DNA from: Bacteroidales bacterium
GTDB taxonomy: Bacteria; Bacteroidota; Bacteroidia; Bacteroidales; JAIOZK01
Direction of reading: 5' to 3'
Assembly (NCBI GenBank): GCA_021740625.1
Contig: JAIOZK010000006.1
Span: 103,991 to 167,990 of the forward strand
Length of the DNA stretch: 64,000 bases
Shown: positions 36,039 through 44,118 of the stretch, piece by piece
How the letters are laid out: every line of letters begins with the position of its first letter
Numbering within the stretch: position 1 is the first letter of the stretch
Notes under the pieces: generated by a model
Database searches by the model: none
What the model was told of the DNA's origin: nothing
The model's input: only the letters and a program-made list of their open reading frames with translations
Position numbers and translations under genes: made by a program

Positions 36039-37059
36039 GTCCGTTGATGTGTTTTCTGAAAAATTTCAGCCGGAAAACAAAAAAAGTCCCGATCAGGGCT
36101 GGTATCACAATATTGATCAGCCACAACATTGAAGAGGCGGAAAAGATACCGATATCCGTGTTCAGACTTTCTGTGCTGATCATGGAAAAATACAATCCGA
36201 TGATATAAATGGATACACTGCCCCGCACCCCGATCTCCGTCAGGGCAATTGTGGGTATGGCCGTTATGGCCAGGTAAATCACCGGTATCAGGACCATTGA
36301 ATAATAATAAGGAACGTATACCTGGAAAAGTTGCAACAACAGAAAAAACTGGAAACAGAATACCAGGTATCTGAGGATGCTCAGCATCAAAATTTTGAGC
36401 AACTCACGCTGATTGAAGTATGAGAATGCCTTCAGGTGATCTCTGAATTTCTTCCATTCTTTCCGCGTAAATTTTTTCAGGAATTTGCTCAGGATGGAAA
36501 TGTTGAAATAAAACAGCAGGACCAGGAAATTGGCTACGATCAACATGGCCAGCACAGCCGGGTAAAGATACCCATAAAAATAATCAGACGTATCAGTGAA
36601 GAGCGGAAAAAAGAATACCAGGGCAATGGAACCCACCAATATGGTAGAAATAAATTGACTGATACTTCCGATGATGGTGATGAGAATGCCCTCGAGATGA
36701 TTGGCTTTTTCCAGGATGAAGACCCTGCCGAAATAATCTCCCACACGATTGGGCAAAAAAGCGCTTACCGAAATACCCGTGAATACAGCCTCGTAGGCAC
36801 TTAAAAATTTTACTTTTTCGATCTTGCGGATCAGGTAGCGCCATTTTATGGTTTCAATGGCCCAGTTCACAAACATCAATAAAAACACGAGTACAACACC
36901 CCATAAAAACAAAGGAGTCCGGAATTGTTCCAGAAAAATATTATAAACATCTTCCAGGCTTCTCTTAACGAAAATTTGGCGATACAGGAAAAACCATGTG
37001 GCAAGAATGATAAAGGCACGGATCAGATAGTTGTATGTTTTCTTTAAATTTGCTTTCAT
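36028..37059 (-). CDS. Flippase-like integral membrane protein (UPF0104 / YbhN)
   Basis: 343 residues with about eight hydrophobic segments. The family signature ETIKWRYLIRKI, FTGISVSAFLPNRVGDYFGR and ALTEIGVRGSVSIYIIG is that of the lysylphosphatidylglycerol synthase transmembrane region family, with a presumed lipid-flipping role. ATG at 37059 is chosen; it leaves only 13 bp to the divergent ruvC start. Coupled to the GT2 gene downstream. Confidence 0.88.
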   Translation of the reverse strand: MKANLKKTYNYLIRAFIILATWFFLYRQIFVKRSLEDVYNIFLEQFRTPLFLWGVVLVFLLMFVNWAIETIKWRYLIRKIEKVKFLSAYEAVFTGISVSAFLPNRVGDYFGRVFILEKANHLEGILITIIGSISQFISTILVGSIALVFFFPLFTDTSDYFYGYLYPAVLAMLIVANFLVLLFYFNISILSKFLKKFTRKEWKKFRDHLKAFSYFNQRELLKILMLSILRYLVFCFQFFLLLQLFQVYVPYYYSMVLIPVIYLAITAIPTIALTEIGVRGSVSIYIIGLYFSMISTESLNTDIGIFSASSMLWLINIVIPALIGTFFVFRLKFFRKHINGHGN

Positions 37060-37072
37060 TGATAACAATCAA

Positions 37073-37633
37073 ATGTTGAAAACCGACCGCATTATATTAG
37101 GCATCGACCCCGGTACTACAATCATGGGCTACGGTTTAATCCATAACAAAGATAAAAAGATTGAACTCATTACCCTGGGTATATTGAAATTAAATAAATA
37201 CGACGATCATCCGCTGCGTTTGCGGAAGATCTTTGAAAGAACCCTCGGACTGATAGAGGAGTACAAACCGGATGAGATGTCGCTGGAAGCTCCCTTTTAC
37301 GGCAAGAATGTCCAGAGCATGCTGAAACTGGGCCGCGCCCAGGGTGTGGCCATGGCGGCCGGACTTTCCAGGAACCTGCCCATTTTCGAATACTCCCCCC
37401 GCAAGATCAAGCAGGCCATCACGGGCAAAGGCAATGCCAGCAAGGAACAGGTCTCGGCCATGCTGTGCAAGCTGCTGAACATAAAAGAAGCCCCGCAATA
37501 CCTGGATGCCTCCGACGGACTGGCTGCTGCCGTTTGCCATTATTTCCAGCAGCGACCGGAAAATGCGGGCAAGAAGTACAGCGGGTGGAAGGCGTTTTTG
37601 AAGGATAATCCGGAGAAGATAGAACGCGGATGA
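37073..37633 (+). CDS. ruvC: Holliday junction endonuclease RuvC
   Basis: Resolves Holliday junctions with RuvAB. From ATG at 37073 it has 186 residues. Catalytic acids sit in GIDPGTTIMGYGLI, MSLEAPFYGKNV and YLDASDGLAAAVCHYF; YSPRKIKQAITGKGNASKEQV is the DNA-binding loop. The ORF can be extended upstream to 37031 but that overlaps the divergent flippase gene. Followed by a 17-bp inverted repeat. Confidence 0.96.
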   Translation: MLKTDRIILGIDPGTTIMGYGLIHNKDKKIELITLGILKLNKYDDHPLRLRKIFERTLGLIEEYKPDEMSLEAPFYGKNVQSMLKLGRAQGVAMAAGLSRNLPIFEYSPRKIKQAITGKGNASKEQVSAMLCKLLNIKEAPQYLDASDGLAAAVCHYFQQRPENAGKKYSGWKAFLKDNPEKIERG

Positions 37634-37650
37634 TGGGGATTTGATTTGGA

Positions 37651-37704
37651 GCCACGAATGCACGAATTTTTTTTGCAGCATATTATCATTCGTGCATTCG
37701 TGGC
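37651..37704. terminator. Perfect 17-bp inverted repeat after ruvC
   Basis: GCCACGAATGCACGAAT and its reverse complement separated by 20 bases including eight T. Probably the ruvC terminator or a dispersed palindrome acting as one. Confidence 0.6.
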
Positions 37705-37720
37705 ATTCTTTTTCATCAAA

Positions 37721-37746
37721 AAAGGCCCATCAAAAGACAGGCCTTT
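37721..37746 (-). terminator. Terminator of the YceI gene
   Basis: On the minus strand AAAGGCC, a 12-base loop, GGCCTTT followed by TTT; about 30 bp after the YceI stop. Confidence 0.7.
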
Positions 37747-37776
37747 GCAAAGCATTCCTGGTTTATCGGGTAAATA

Positions 37777-38331
37777 CTAGCTTTTGAGTTTATCCAATTC
37801 AACATCTACAGTGATCTCGATCTCTTCGGCAATGTTTTCAATCACTGCCTTGGGGATCTTGATATCATAGTCATCCACCAGAACTTTGAATTTTGCTTTG
37901 CCAATGATTTTATCACCCCTGACGGTAAAAGTGCCCTTTTCCTGAATTTTTCTGGTAACACCATGAATGGTAAGATCCCCTTCTACAGTCGTTCCGTAAG
38001 TACCCTCCTTGCCAAAATCGATCTCCTTCGGATTCATGATCTTACCAACAAATGTTGCATTGGGATACTTGTGAGATTCCACGTAATTTTCATTGAAATG
38101 CTCCTGCATCAGGGCTTTTTCAAATTCAAATCCACGCATCAGAACCTTGAAAACAAAATCGCCGCTTTCAATATCCAGGGCGCTGTTCACCTGTCGGTTG
38201 TGGGCCTCGATGGTTTCAACCGGGGTGTCGGAGTAAAATTTAATGTGCCCTGTTTTTGTAACAAAGCGCTGGGCAAAAGCGCCACCAACCAAAATTAAAC
38301 TTATGAGTAAAGTGCTGAATATCCTTTTCAT
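37777..38331 (-). CDS. YceI-family secreted lipid-binding-like protein
   Basis: 184 residues with a signal peptide (MKRIFSTLLISLILVGGAFA). The lipocalin-like YceI fold is indicated by GHIKFYSDTPVETIEAHN, FEKALMQEHFNENYVESHKY, DLTIHGVTRKIQ and the C-terminal strand EEIEITVDVELDKL. YceI proteins bind isoprenoid-type lipids in the periplasm; the ligand here is unknown. Confidence 0.88.
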   Translation of the reverse strand: MKRIFSTLLISLILVGGAFAQRFVTKTGHIKFYSDTPVETIEAHNRQVNSALDIESGDFVFKVLMRGFEFEKALMQEHFNENYVESHKYPNATFVGKIMNPKEIDFGKEGTYGTTVEGDLTIHGVTRKIQEKGTFTVRGDKIIGKAKFKVLVDDYDIKIPKAVIENIAEEIEITVDVELDKLKS

Positions 38332-38400
38332 TTCTTTTTCCTTTTTTTGTTAAACGTTAACGTGTGATGTGCAGTTTGAGAGTAAATAATTGCATTTCAG

Positions 38401-38458
38401 GTCACACTGAGCGCAGTCGAAGTGTAAGGGTTTAGTCTTCGACTTCGCTCAGACTGAC
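38401..38458. repeat. Dispersed palindrome CTGAGCGCAGTCGAAG
   Basis: CTGAGCGCAGTCGAAG (38407-38422) and CTTCGACTTCGCTCAG (38437-38452) form an imperfect hairpin. Elements of this type (CTTCGACT...CTCAG) recur at the insertion in the epimerase gene (about 42817). The rest of 38332-38562 shows nothing recognisable. Confidence 0.7.
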
Positions 38459-38562
38459 AGCCAATATCATACAAATCCAAACCGTACAACACCATAGTCA
38501 TGAATTAATTTCTTTTATTTTTTCTGCCACAAGGGCACCAAGAAAACACAAAGAACAAAATA

Positions 38563-39000
38563 TTAATGCTGAACAATGGATCCTTTTTTCAGTACCACAT
38601 CCGAATCCGTGCTGCCGATGCAATATGCTTTCATTTTAACATCTGCGGGCAGTTCAATTTCTTTCAAATTTTCATGCTGGGAGGGGAGCATCGAAATGCG
38701 CACTCCTTCATCACCGAACATGCCTTTGTTGAAAACAAATACCGCGGTCAGCAATGAATCCGAACTCTCGACTTTGTTCATGGTTCCTTCCAACTGTATC
38801 ATCTTCCCGTTGTATTTCTGCCCGGCGGCATCTTCATCATCCTGGAACTGATTGTAAAGCTCAACCACCTGCATGCTATATTCAGCTTGGAGCTTTTCAT
38901 AATCGGGATGGGATTTGTTGATCACGAATTCATAAACACCGTATGCGGCAATGATACCGACAATGACAAGTATACCGATTATTTTCAATGCTTTTTTCAT
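38563..39000 (-). CDS. OB-fold (tRNA_anti-like) domain protein, membrane-anchored
   Basis: From ATG at 39000 (MKKALKIIGILVIVGIIAAYG) 145 residues; the longer ORF start at 39234 would add non-coding-like sequence. One N-terminal membrane segment, then an OB-fold-like domain (KYNGKMIQLEGTMNKVESSD, AYCIGSTDSDVVLKKGSIV). Function unknown; the anchor suggests periplasmic exposure. Confidence 0.75.
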   Translation of the reverse strand: MKKALKIIGILVIVGIIAAYGVYEFVINKSHPDYEKLQAEYSMQVVELYNQFQDDEDAAGQKYNGKMIQLEGTMNKVESSDSLLTAVFVFNKGMFGDEGVRISMLPSQHENLKEIELPADVKMKAYCIGSTDSDVVLKKGSIVQH

Positions 39001-39303
39001 CGCTTGTTTGTTTTTAACTTTCGGGAACAAAGAAAGGGTGAAATAAAAGGAGAAAAAAATCAGAATGGACGTATGGGAATTAATTGGGGATAAATGGGGA
39101 ATTTTATGAGAAGACGGTTTGTGGGAGACGCAAAGTAAATTGAATCGCGAAGGCACGAAGACGCCAAGCAATGGTTGGGATTTTATTTTTATATGAAAAA
39201 GGAAGTAGGAGGCTGAAAACTGAAACAATGGCATTTAACGCAATTTTAACATAAATTTCATTACCCGACTTGCCGCTTATTATATCTTTGCCCAACTTTG
39301 TAC

Positions 39304-39340
39304 TTGACAAATAAGTAATTATTGAGTAGTTTTGTTACTC
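39304..39340 (+). promoter_or_regulatory. Promoter with GAGTA-N7-TACTC operator
   Basis: TTGACA at 39304 and TAGTTTTG at 39327-39334 (20-bp spacer after TTG) fit the Bacteroidota promoter. An inverted repeat GAGTAGTTTTGTTACTC (39324-39340) covers the -7 box. The same layout recurs at 51231 and 57661. It lies about 120 bp upstream of the HTH-nucleotidyltransferase regulator gene; the region 39001-39458 otherwise holds no gene. Confidence 0.6.
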
Positions 39341-39458
39341 GATAATGTTGTAAAACAACTAAAACCAAAACCCTTGATGGATTGCAATTGTGGAATTAAA
39401 AATCTGTTCAGAAGCAAGTTGTTCAGTCAACCTGCAACCTGTAACCAAATAAATTAGA

Positions 39459-39989
39459 ATGCTTGATACCCTCATCACATCCAAGACCCGGCTCAAGATT
39501 TTGCTCAGGTTTTTCCTGAACAGCAATAACAGCTCCTACATGCGGAGCCTGGCCAATGAGTTCCATGAATCCACCAACAGCATCCGTCTTGAGTTGAACC
39601 GCTTCGAGGATGCGGGTTTGTTAAGTGCCTACAATGAAGGCAATAAGAAAATGTTCAAAGCCAACATCAAACATCCCCTCTACCCCGACATCAAAAATAT
39701 CCTGATGAAACACATCGGTCTGGACAAGATCGTGGAAAACGTGGTGAAGAAACTCGGGGATGTAAAAAAAGTATTTGTAAGCGGTGATTTTGCCAGGGGG
39801 ATCGACAGTAGCATCATCGATCTCATCTTTGTGGGCAAGATCAACCAGGCTTACCTGATCAAACTGATCGAAAAGGTCGAGAATATGATCAACCGGAGAA
39901 TAAGATATATGGTATTCGATAAAAATGAATTTATCGAGTACACCCGGGAGCACAAAGAAGATAAGCTTTTGTTGCTCTGGGAGGAGTAA
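39459..39989 (+). CDS. Winged-helix plus degenerate MNT-type nucleotidyltransferase regulator
   Basis: 176 residues: an N-terminal winged helix (LITSKTRLKILLRFFLN, YMRSLANEFHESTNSIRLEL, about 1-65) and a C-terminal nucleotidyltransferase-fold domain. The catalytic GSx...DxD motif has decayed to SGDFARGIDSSIIDLIFVG: GS became GD and the first Asp of DxD is Ile. It is probably a DNA-binding regulator that has lost catalysis. It precedes the UpxY/NusG-like gene by 20 bp. The closest relative in this window is the HTH-MNT protein at 60345, which keeps the active site. Confidence 0.82.
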   Translation: MLDTLITSKTRLKILLRFFLNSNNSSYMRSLANEFHESTNSIRLELNRFEDAGLLSAYNEGNKKMFKANIKHPLYPDIKNILMKHIGLDKIVENVVKKLGDVKKVFVSGDFARGIDSSIIDLIFVGKINQAYLIKLIEKVENMINRRIRYMVFDKNEFIEYTREHKEDKLLLLWEE

Positions 39990-40009
39990 GCAGAAATGAA
40001 AGACAGACT

Positions 40010-40507
40010 ATGCCGAAACACTGGTATGCAGTATATACGAAATCGAGGGCCGAAAAAATGGTCGATAAGTTGCTGAATGAAAAAGGCATCGACCGTTATC
40101 TGCCATTGCAACGTGTCCTCAGGCAATGGAGCGACCGTAAAAAATGGGTAGAAGAACCCCTGATCCGCTCTTATATTTTCGTAAATATTGCAAACGACAG
40201 GGAATATTTGAATGTACTTCAAACCGACGGTGTGGTAAAATTTGTGACCTTTGCCGGCAAAGCAGCAAAAATCCCGGAAAAACAAATCGATAATATCAAA
40301 CTTCTGTTGGCTTCCGAAGAGGATCTGGAAGTCACACCGGAAAAGTTTGAACCGGGCATGGACATAGAAGTGCATGCCGGTCCGCTGAAAGGACTGGAAG
40401 GCTCCCTGATCGAACTGAAGGGCAAGAACCGCGTGAAAGTGGAGTTGGAAGCGATCGGGCAGAGTATACTTGTTGAGATACCGGCGGTTTATTTGAGAAA
40501 GAAGTGA
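40010..40507 (+). CDS. UpxY/RfaH-type NusG-like transcription antiterminator
   Basis: Promotes elongation through long polysaccharide operons. 165 residues: NGN domain (HWYAVYTKSRAEKMVDKLL, YLPLQRVLRQWSDRKKWVEE, PLIRSYIFVNI, VVKFVTFAGKAAKIPE) and a C-terminal KOW domain (PGMDIEVHAGPLKGLEGSLI). The context, directly before UDP-sugar dehydrogenase and epimerase genes, is that of Bacteroides UpxY. Its stop runs directly into a GTGGTGAGTAG-like repeat fragment. Confidence 0.93.
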   Translation: MPKHWYAVYTKSRAEKMVDKLLNEKGIDRYLPLQRVLRQWSDRKKWVEEPLIRSYIFVNIANDREYLNVLQTDGVVKFVTFAGKAAKIPEKQIDNIKLLLASEEDLEVTPEKFEPGMDIEVHAGPLKGLEGSLIELKGKNRVKVELEAIGQSILVEIPAVYLRKK

Positions 40508-40604
40508 GTGGTGAGTAGGGATTTTTGCTACTGAGGGAAAACATAAATTTATTTTTTGGTTCCATTGGGAAATGGGACTTAGGAGGCGGAGCTGTATTAA
40601 AACG

Positions 40605-40710
40605 AACCGCAAAGTGCGCAAAGGTCGTACCCAAAGACCACAAAGAAATTATAAATCCGGCAAATACTCCTTTGCGAACCTTGCGACAAGGCTTTGCGGT
40701 CTTTGCGGTT
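40605..40710 (+). promoter_or_regulatory. Leader-region inverted repeat before the polysaccharide genes
   Basis: AACCGCAAAGTGCGCAAAGG (40605-40624) and CTTTGCGGTCTTTGCGGTT (40692-40710) can pair around a 67-base loop. Located between the antiterminator and its presumed first target gene, it could be a recognition structure or only a dispersed repeat; I cannot decide. Confidence 0.4.
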
Positions 40711-40745
40711 AAAAAACAATAAATAAATCAAATTAAATAGTTCTG

Positions 40746-42050
40746 ATGAGTGAGACAAAAATAGCCATCATCGGCCTGGGATACGTCGGTCTGCCCCTGG
40801 CAGTGGAGTTTGCAAAGAAATTTCCGGTCGTTGGTTTCGATATCAACAAAGAACGGATCGAGGAGTTGAATGAAGGACATGACAGTACCCTGGAAGTGGA
40901 AGATAAGTCTCTTCAATCTGTATTGATCGACAGCCACGATCATGAAAAAGGATTGTACATCACGAATAGTAAAATATTTATTCAGGATTGCAATTATTTC
41001 ATCGTGACTGTTCCCACTCCTATCGATAAAAATAAACGCCCTGATCTTACTCCTTTGATCAAAGCATCCGAAACCGTGGGCAGCATCCTGAAAGAAGGGG
41101 ACATTGTTATATATGAGTCTACCGTTTACCCGGGAGCCACCGAAGAAGATTGTGTTCCGGTACTGGAAAAATTCAGCGGGCTGAAGTTCAATAAGGATTT
41201 CTTCTGTGGTTATTCCCCCGAACGTATCAACCCGGGTGATAAAGTGCATACGGTTAGCAAGATCAAAAAAGTAACTTCAGGATCCACAGCGGAAGTGGCT
41301 GAGAAGGTGGATCAGCTATACAAAGCCGTCATTACGGCCGGCACCCACAAAGCCAGCAGCATGAAAGTGGCCGAAGCAGCCAAAGTGATCGAGAACTCAC
41401 AGCGGGATATCAACATCGCTTTCGTGAATGAACTGGCAGTGATCTTCACCAAGCTTGGCATCGATACCCATGAGGTGCTGGAAGCCGCCGGTACCAAATG
41501 GAACTTCCTGCCTTTCAAACCCGGACTGGTTGGGGGGCACTGCATCGGCGTAGATCCCTATTACCTTACCCACAAAGCCCAGGAGATCGGGCACAATCCC
41601 GAGATCATCCTCTCGGGCCGCCGCATGAACGACAACATGGGCATTTATGTGAGCCAGCAGGTAGTAAAGCTGATGATACAGAAAGGGCATAAGGTGGCAA
41701 AGTCTAAAACCCTCATACTGGGCATCACCTTCAAGGAAAACTGCCCCGACATCCGCAACTCCAAAGTTATCGACGTAATCAATGAGCTTAAAGAATTCGA
41801 CTGTGATGTGGATGTGTTTGACCCCTGGGCAGATCCGGAGGAAGTGAAAGAAGCATACGGAATTGATATGATAGCACCCCCCTCAGTCCCCCCTCAAGGG
41901 GGGAAGCAGGGGGGTTATGATGCCATCATCCTCGCTGTTGCTCATGACAGATTCAGGGAGCTGGATATAAAAAAGCTGCGGAATGGAAATGCGGTGGTTT
42001 ATGATATCAAGGGGTTTTTGGATAAGGGAATTGTTGATGGTAGACTCTAG
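40746..42050 (+). CDS. UDP-N-acetylhexosamine / UDP-sugar 6-dehydrogenase, TviB/WbpO type
   Basis: Two-step NAD-dependent oxidation of a UDP-sugar to the uronic acid, for a surface polysaccharide. Strong TviB-like match: [20 protein letters not shown] (Rossmann), [45 protein letters not shown], and the catalytic Cys in [17 protein letters not shown]. 434 residues. Near residues 378-391 a stretch [19 protein letters not shown] replaces a loop of about six residues in TviB; it is encoded by a C/G-rich palindrome (41877-41914) typical of intergenic repeats. The catalytic domains on both sides look intact, so activity is probably retained. Confidence 0.9.
   Translation: MSETKIAIIGLGYVGLPLAVEFAKKFPVVGFDINKERIEELNEGHDSTLEVEDKSLQSVLIDSHDHEKGLYITNSKIFIQDCNYFIVTVPTPIDKNKRPDLTPLIKASETVGSILKEGDIVIYESTVYPGATEEDCVPVLEKFSGLKFNKDFFCGYSPERINPGDKVHTVSKIKKVTSGSTAEVAEKVDQLYKAVITAGTHKASSMKVAEAAKVIENSQRDINIAFVNELAVIFTKLGIDTHEVLEAAGTKWNFLPFKPGLVGGHCIGVDPYYLTHKAQEIGHNPEIILSGRRMNDNMGIYVSQQVVKLMIQKGHKVAKSKTLILGITFKENCPDIRNSKVIDVINELKEFDCDVDVFDPWADPEEVKEAYGIDMIAPPSVPPQGGKQGGYDAIILAVAHDRFRELDIKKLRNGNAVVYDIKGFLDKGIVDGRL
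41877..41914. repeat. C6/G6 palindrome inserted in frame in a CDS
   Basis: CCCCCCTCAGTCCCCCCT followed by CA and AGGGGGGAAGCAGGGGGG. A near-perfect hairpin inside the UDP-sugar dehydrogenase gene that encodes [13 protein letters not shown] without breaking the frame. Confidence 0.9.
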
Positions 42051-42085
42051 GTAGTGAATGGGGAATCGTGAATCGTGAATAGAAG
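42051..42085. repeat. Short GTGAATC/GTGAATA array, left flank of 4HB cassette 2
   Basis: GTAGTGAATGGGGAATC, GTGAATC, GTGAATAG: four degenerate 7-bp units starting directly after the TAG stop of the dehydrogenase gene. It is the reverse complement type of the right array (42481-42594). Confidence 0.8.
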
Positions 42086-42093
42086 GCTGCAAA

Positions 42094-42441
42094 ATGGATC
42101 ATAAAAATCTTGATGTATGGAAAAAGTCAGTAGATTTTGTGACATTGATTTATTCAGTCACTGTAAAATTTCCTTCAGAAGAAAAGTTTGGTTTAGTTAA
42201 TCAATTAAGGCGCGCTGCTGTTTCAATCCCATCCAATATTGCAGAAGGATCTGCAAGAAAGAATGATAAAGAGTTTATTCAATTTTTGTTTATTGCGCTT
42301 GGATCATCTGCAGAAATAGAGACGCAACTTATTATTTCAGAGAATCTGGGTTTCATTAAGGACAAAGAATCTATACTTGATCAATTATCCACAGTAAGAA
42401 AACTTCTAAAAGGAACCGTCAATTATTTACAAAACAAATAA
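42094..42441 (+). CDS. Four-helix-bundle protein (23S IVP / S23 family)
   Basis: 115 residues, complete. LDVWKKSVDFVTLIYSVTV (helix 1), EEKFGLVNQLRRAAVSIPSN then IAEGSARKNDKEF (helix 2 and signature), LFIALGSSAEIETQLIIS (helix 3) and a C-terminal helix. Closely similar to the protein at 45135. It lies co-directionally between the UDP-sugar dehydrogenase and epimerase genes, bracketed by inverted 7-bp arrays. Function unknown. Confidence 0.88.
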   Translation: MDHKNLDVWKKSVDFVTLIYSVTVKFPSEEKFGLVNQLRRAAVSIPSNIAEGSARKNDKEFIQFLFIALGSSAEIETQLIISENLGFIKDKESILDQLSTVRKLLKGTVNYLQNK

Positions 42442-42480
42442 CAGGGAAAACAAGACAGAATAAAAACCCCACCATTTAGA

Positions 42481-42594
42481 CAATTCACAATTCACTATTC
42501 ACTATTCACCATTCACTATTCACTATTCACCATTCACTATTCACCACTCACCACTCACCATTCACTATTCACCACTCACCACTCACCATTCACA
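42481..42594. repeat. 7-bp array ATTCACY, right flank of 4HB cassette 2
   Basis: About 16 units of ATTCACT, ATTCACC, CTCACCA and relatives, ending 7 bp before the epimerase ATG at 42602. Inverted relative to 42051-42085. Confidence 0.93.
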
Positions 42595-42601
42595 CTAAAA
42601 A

Positions 42602-43960
42602 ATGGAAAAAATACTAATCACCGGAACAGCAGGCTTCATAGGCTACCACACAGCCCTGAAGTTCCTTGCAGAAGGCTATGAAGTAGTCGGCCTGGATAAC
42701 ATCAACAATTATTATGATGTGGGGCTGAAGTATGGAAGGCTGGAAGCTAGTGGCATTCATAAAGACTCGCTTGAAGATTATTGTTTAAAAGGATATGAAG
42801 AGGGGAAGCAGAAACCCTTCGACTCCCTGCCTGCCGGCAGGCAAGGCGCTCAGGGTGACGCATCGGGGAATAATAAATTGAATGATGGCTCGGACAATCC
42901 GGAATCCTGCCTGCCGGCAGGCACGGCCGGAATCCGGAATCTGAAATCTGTTATCTGTAATCTTCATCCTGCAACACTAAAAACTTTACAAGAGCATTCC
43001 CCTTTCAAGTATGGAACCCTCTATCAATCGGCTACAAATCCGCGCTACCGCTTCATCCGCCTCGCCCTTGAAGACTACGACTGCCTGAAAGAATTGTTCG
43101 AAAAGGAAAAGTTCGACCGCGTAGTGCACCTGGCGGCACAGGCCGGGGTGCGTTACAGCATCACCAATCCATTTACCTACATGGATTGTAACATAAACGG
43201 TCACCTCAACATCATGGAGGCCTGCCGGCACAACAAAGTAAAGCACCTGGTGTATGCTTCCAGCTCTAGTGTATACGGTTCCAACACCAAAATGCCTTTG
43301 TCCACCTCCGATAATGTGGATCATCCCATCAGTCTCTATGCCGCCACCAAGAAAGCCAACGAGCTGATGTCGCATACCTATAGCCATTTGTATGATTTAC
43401 CGACCACAGGTCTGCGCTTCTTCACCGTCTACGGTCCTTACGGCCGCCCCGACATGGCCCTTTTCCTCTTCACAAAAGCCATGCTCGAAGACAAAGCCAT
43501 CGACGTATACAACCACGGGGAAATGTGGCGGGACTTTACGTATATGGATGATATTGTGGAGGGGGTGTATAAAGTAACATTCGAATCAAAAGCACTTGAT
43601 ATACAGATGACAGATGACAGATTACAGATTGGATGGTCAGACCCAAATCGACAATCGACAATCGACAATCGAAAATCGAAAATCAAACCAGATCCCTCCA
43701 CTTCAGCCACTGCTCCATTTAAGGTCTACAACATCGGCAATTCCTCCCCCGTCAAACTCCTCGATTTCATCAAAGCCATCGAGGACAAGCTCGGGAAAAA
43801 GGCAAAGATGAATATGATGGACATGCAGCCCGGCGACGTGCCCAAAACCTGGGCCGACACCACCGACCTGGAGGCGGATGTGGGGTATAAGCCGGATACG
43901 AGCATCGAGGAAGGGGTTGGACGGTTTATTGAATGGTATAGAGATTATTACAATAAATAA
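42602..43960 (+). CDS. UDP-glucuronate 4-epimerase type SDR, with two repeat insertions
   Basis: Extended SDR enzyme that epimerises UDP-glucuronic acid. ILITGTAGFIGYHTALKFL (NAD binding), HLAAQAGVRYSITNP, YASSSSVYGSNTKMPLST, SLYAATKKANELM (YxxxK) and TTGLRFFTVYGPYGRPDMA are typical of the LpsL/CapI group. At 452 residues it is about 100 longer than the family. The surplus is two segments: about residues 72-122 (SLPAGRQGAQGDAS, LPAGTAGIRNLKS) and about 334-362 (QMTDDRLQIGWSD, RQSTIDNRKSKIK). Both are translations of intergenic repeat sequences. Catalytic residues are kept, but folding and activity are uncertain. Confidence 0.88.
   Translation: MEKILITGTAGFIGYHTALKFLAEGYEVVGLDNINNYYDVGLKYGRLEASGIHKDSLEDYCLKGYEEGKQKPFDSLPAGRQGAQGDASGNNKLNDGSDNPESCLPAGTAGIRNLKSVICNLHPATLKTLQEHSPFKYGTLYQSATNPRYRFIRLALEDYDCLKELFEKEKFDRVVHLAAQAGVRYSITNPFTYMDCNINGHLNIMEACRHNKVKHLVYASSSSVYGSNTKMPLSTSDNVDHPISLYAATKKANELMSHTYSHLYDLPTTGLRFFTVYGPYGRPDMALFLFTKAMLEDKAIDVYNHGEMWRDFTYMDDIVEGVYKVTFESKALDIQMTDDRLQIGWSDPNRQSTIDNRKSKIKPDPSTSATAPFKVYNIGNSSPVKLLDFIKAIEDKLGKKAKMNMMDMQPGDVPKTWADTTDLEADVGYKPDTSIEEGVGRFIEWYRDYYNK
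42815..42963. repeat. Repeat insertion 1 inside the epimerase gene
   Basis: Contains CTGCCTGCCGGCAGGCA twice (about 42826 and 42907) and a GGAATCCGGAATCTG / ATCTGTAATC array near 42930-42962. These are the same palindrome and unit types seen between genes. Total about 150 bp, a multiple of three. Confidence 0.85.
43601..43685. repeat. Repeat insertion 2 inside the epimerase gene (two 7-bp arrays)
   Basis: ACAGATG/ACAGATT units (43603-43630) followed by AATCGAC and AATCGAA units (43645-43685). In-frame, expressed as QMTDDRLQIG...RQSTIDNRKSKIK. Confidence 0.9.
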
Positions 43961-44105
43961 CAAATTCCAAAAAACAAATATCAAATAAATCACAATATCA
44001 AATTTCCGAAAATCCAAACAGCCCATTGCAAAAGGGTAGCAGTTTTGGTAATTAGAAATTTGAATTTGGTGCTTATTTGTTATTTGGTGCTTGTTATTTG
44101 GAATT
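43961..44105. repeat. Inverted CAAATA-type arrays around a gene-free spacer
   Basis: Left: CAAATTCCAAAAAACAAATA and ATCAAATAAATC. Right: TTGGTGCTTATTTGTTATTT and GGTGCTTGTTATTTGGAA. The left part starts directly after the TAA stop of the epimerase gene and the right part ends 14 bp before cysD. The same unit family as 27178-27330. Confidence 0.85.
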
Positions 44106-44118
44106 TCAAACAAAACTT

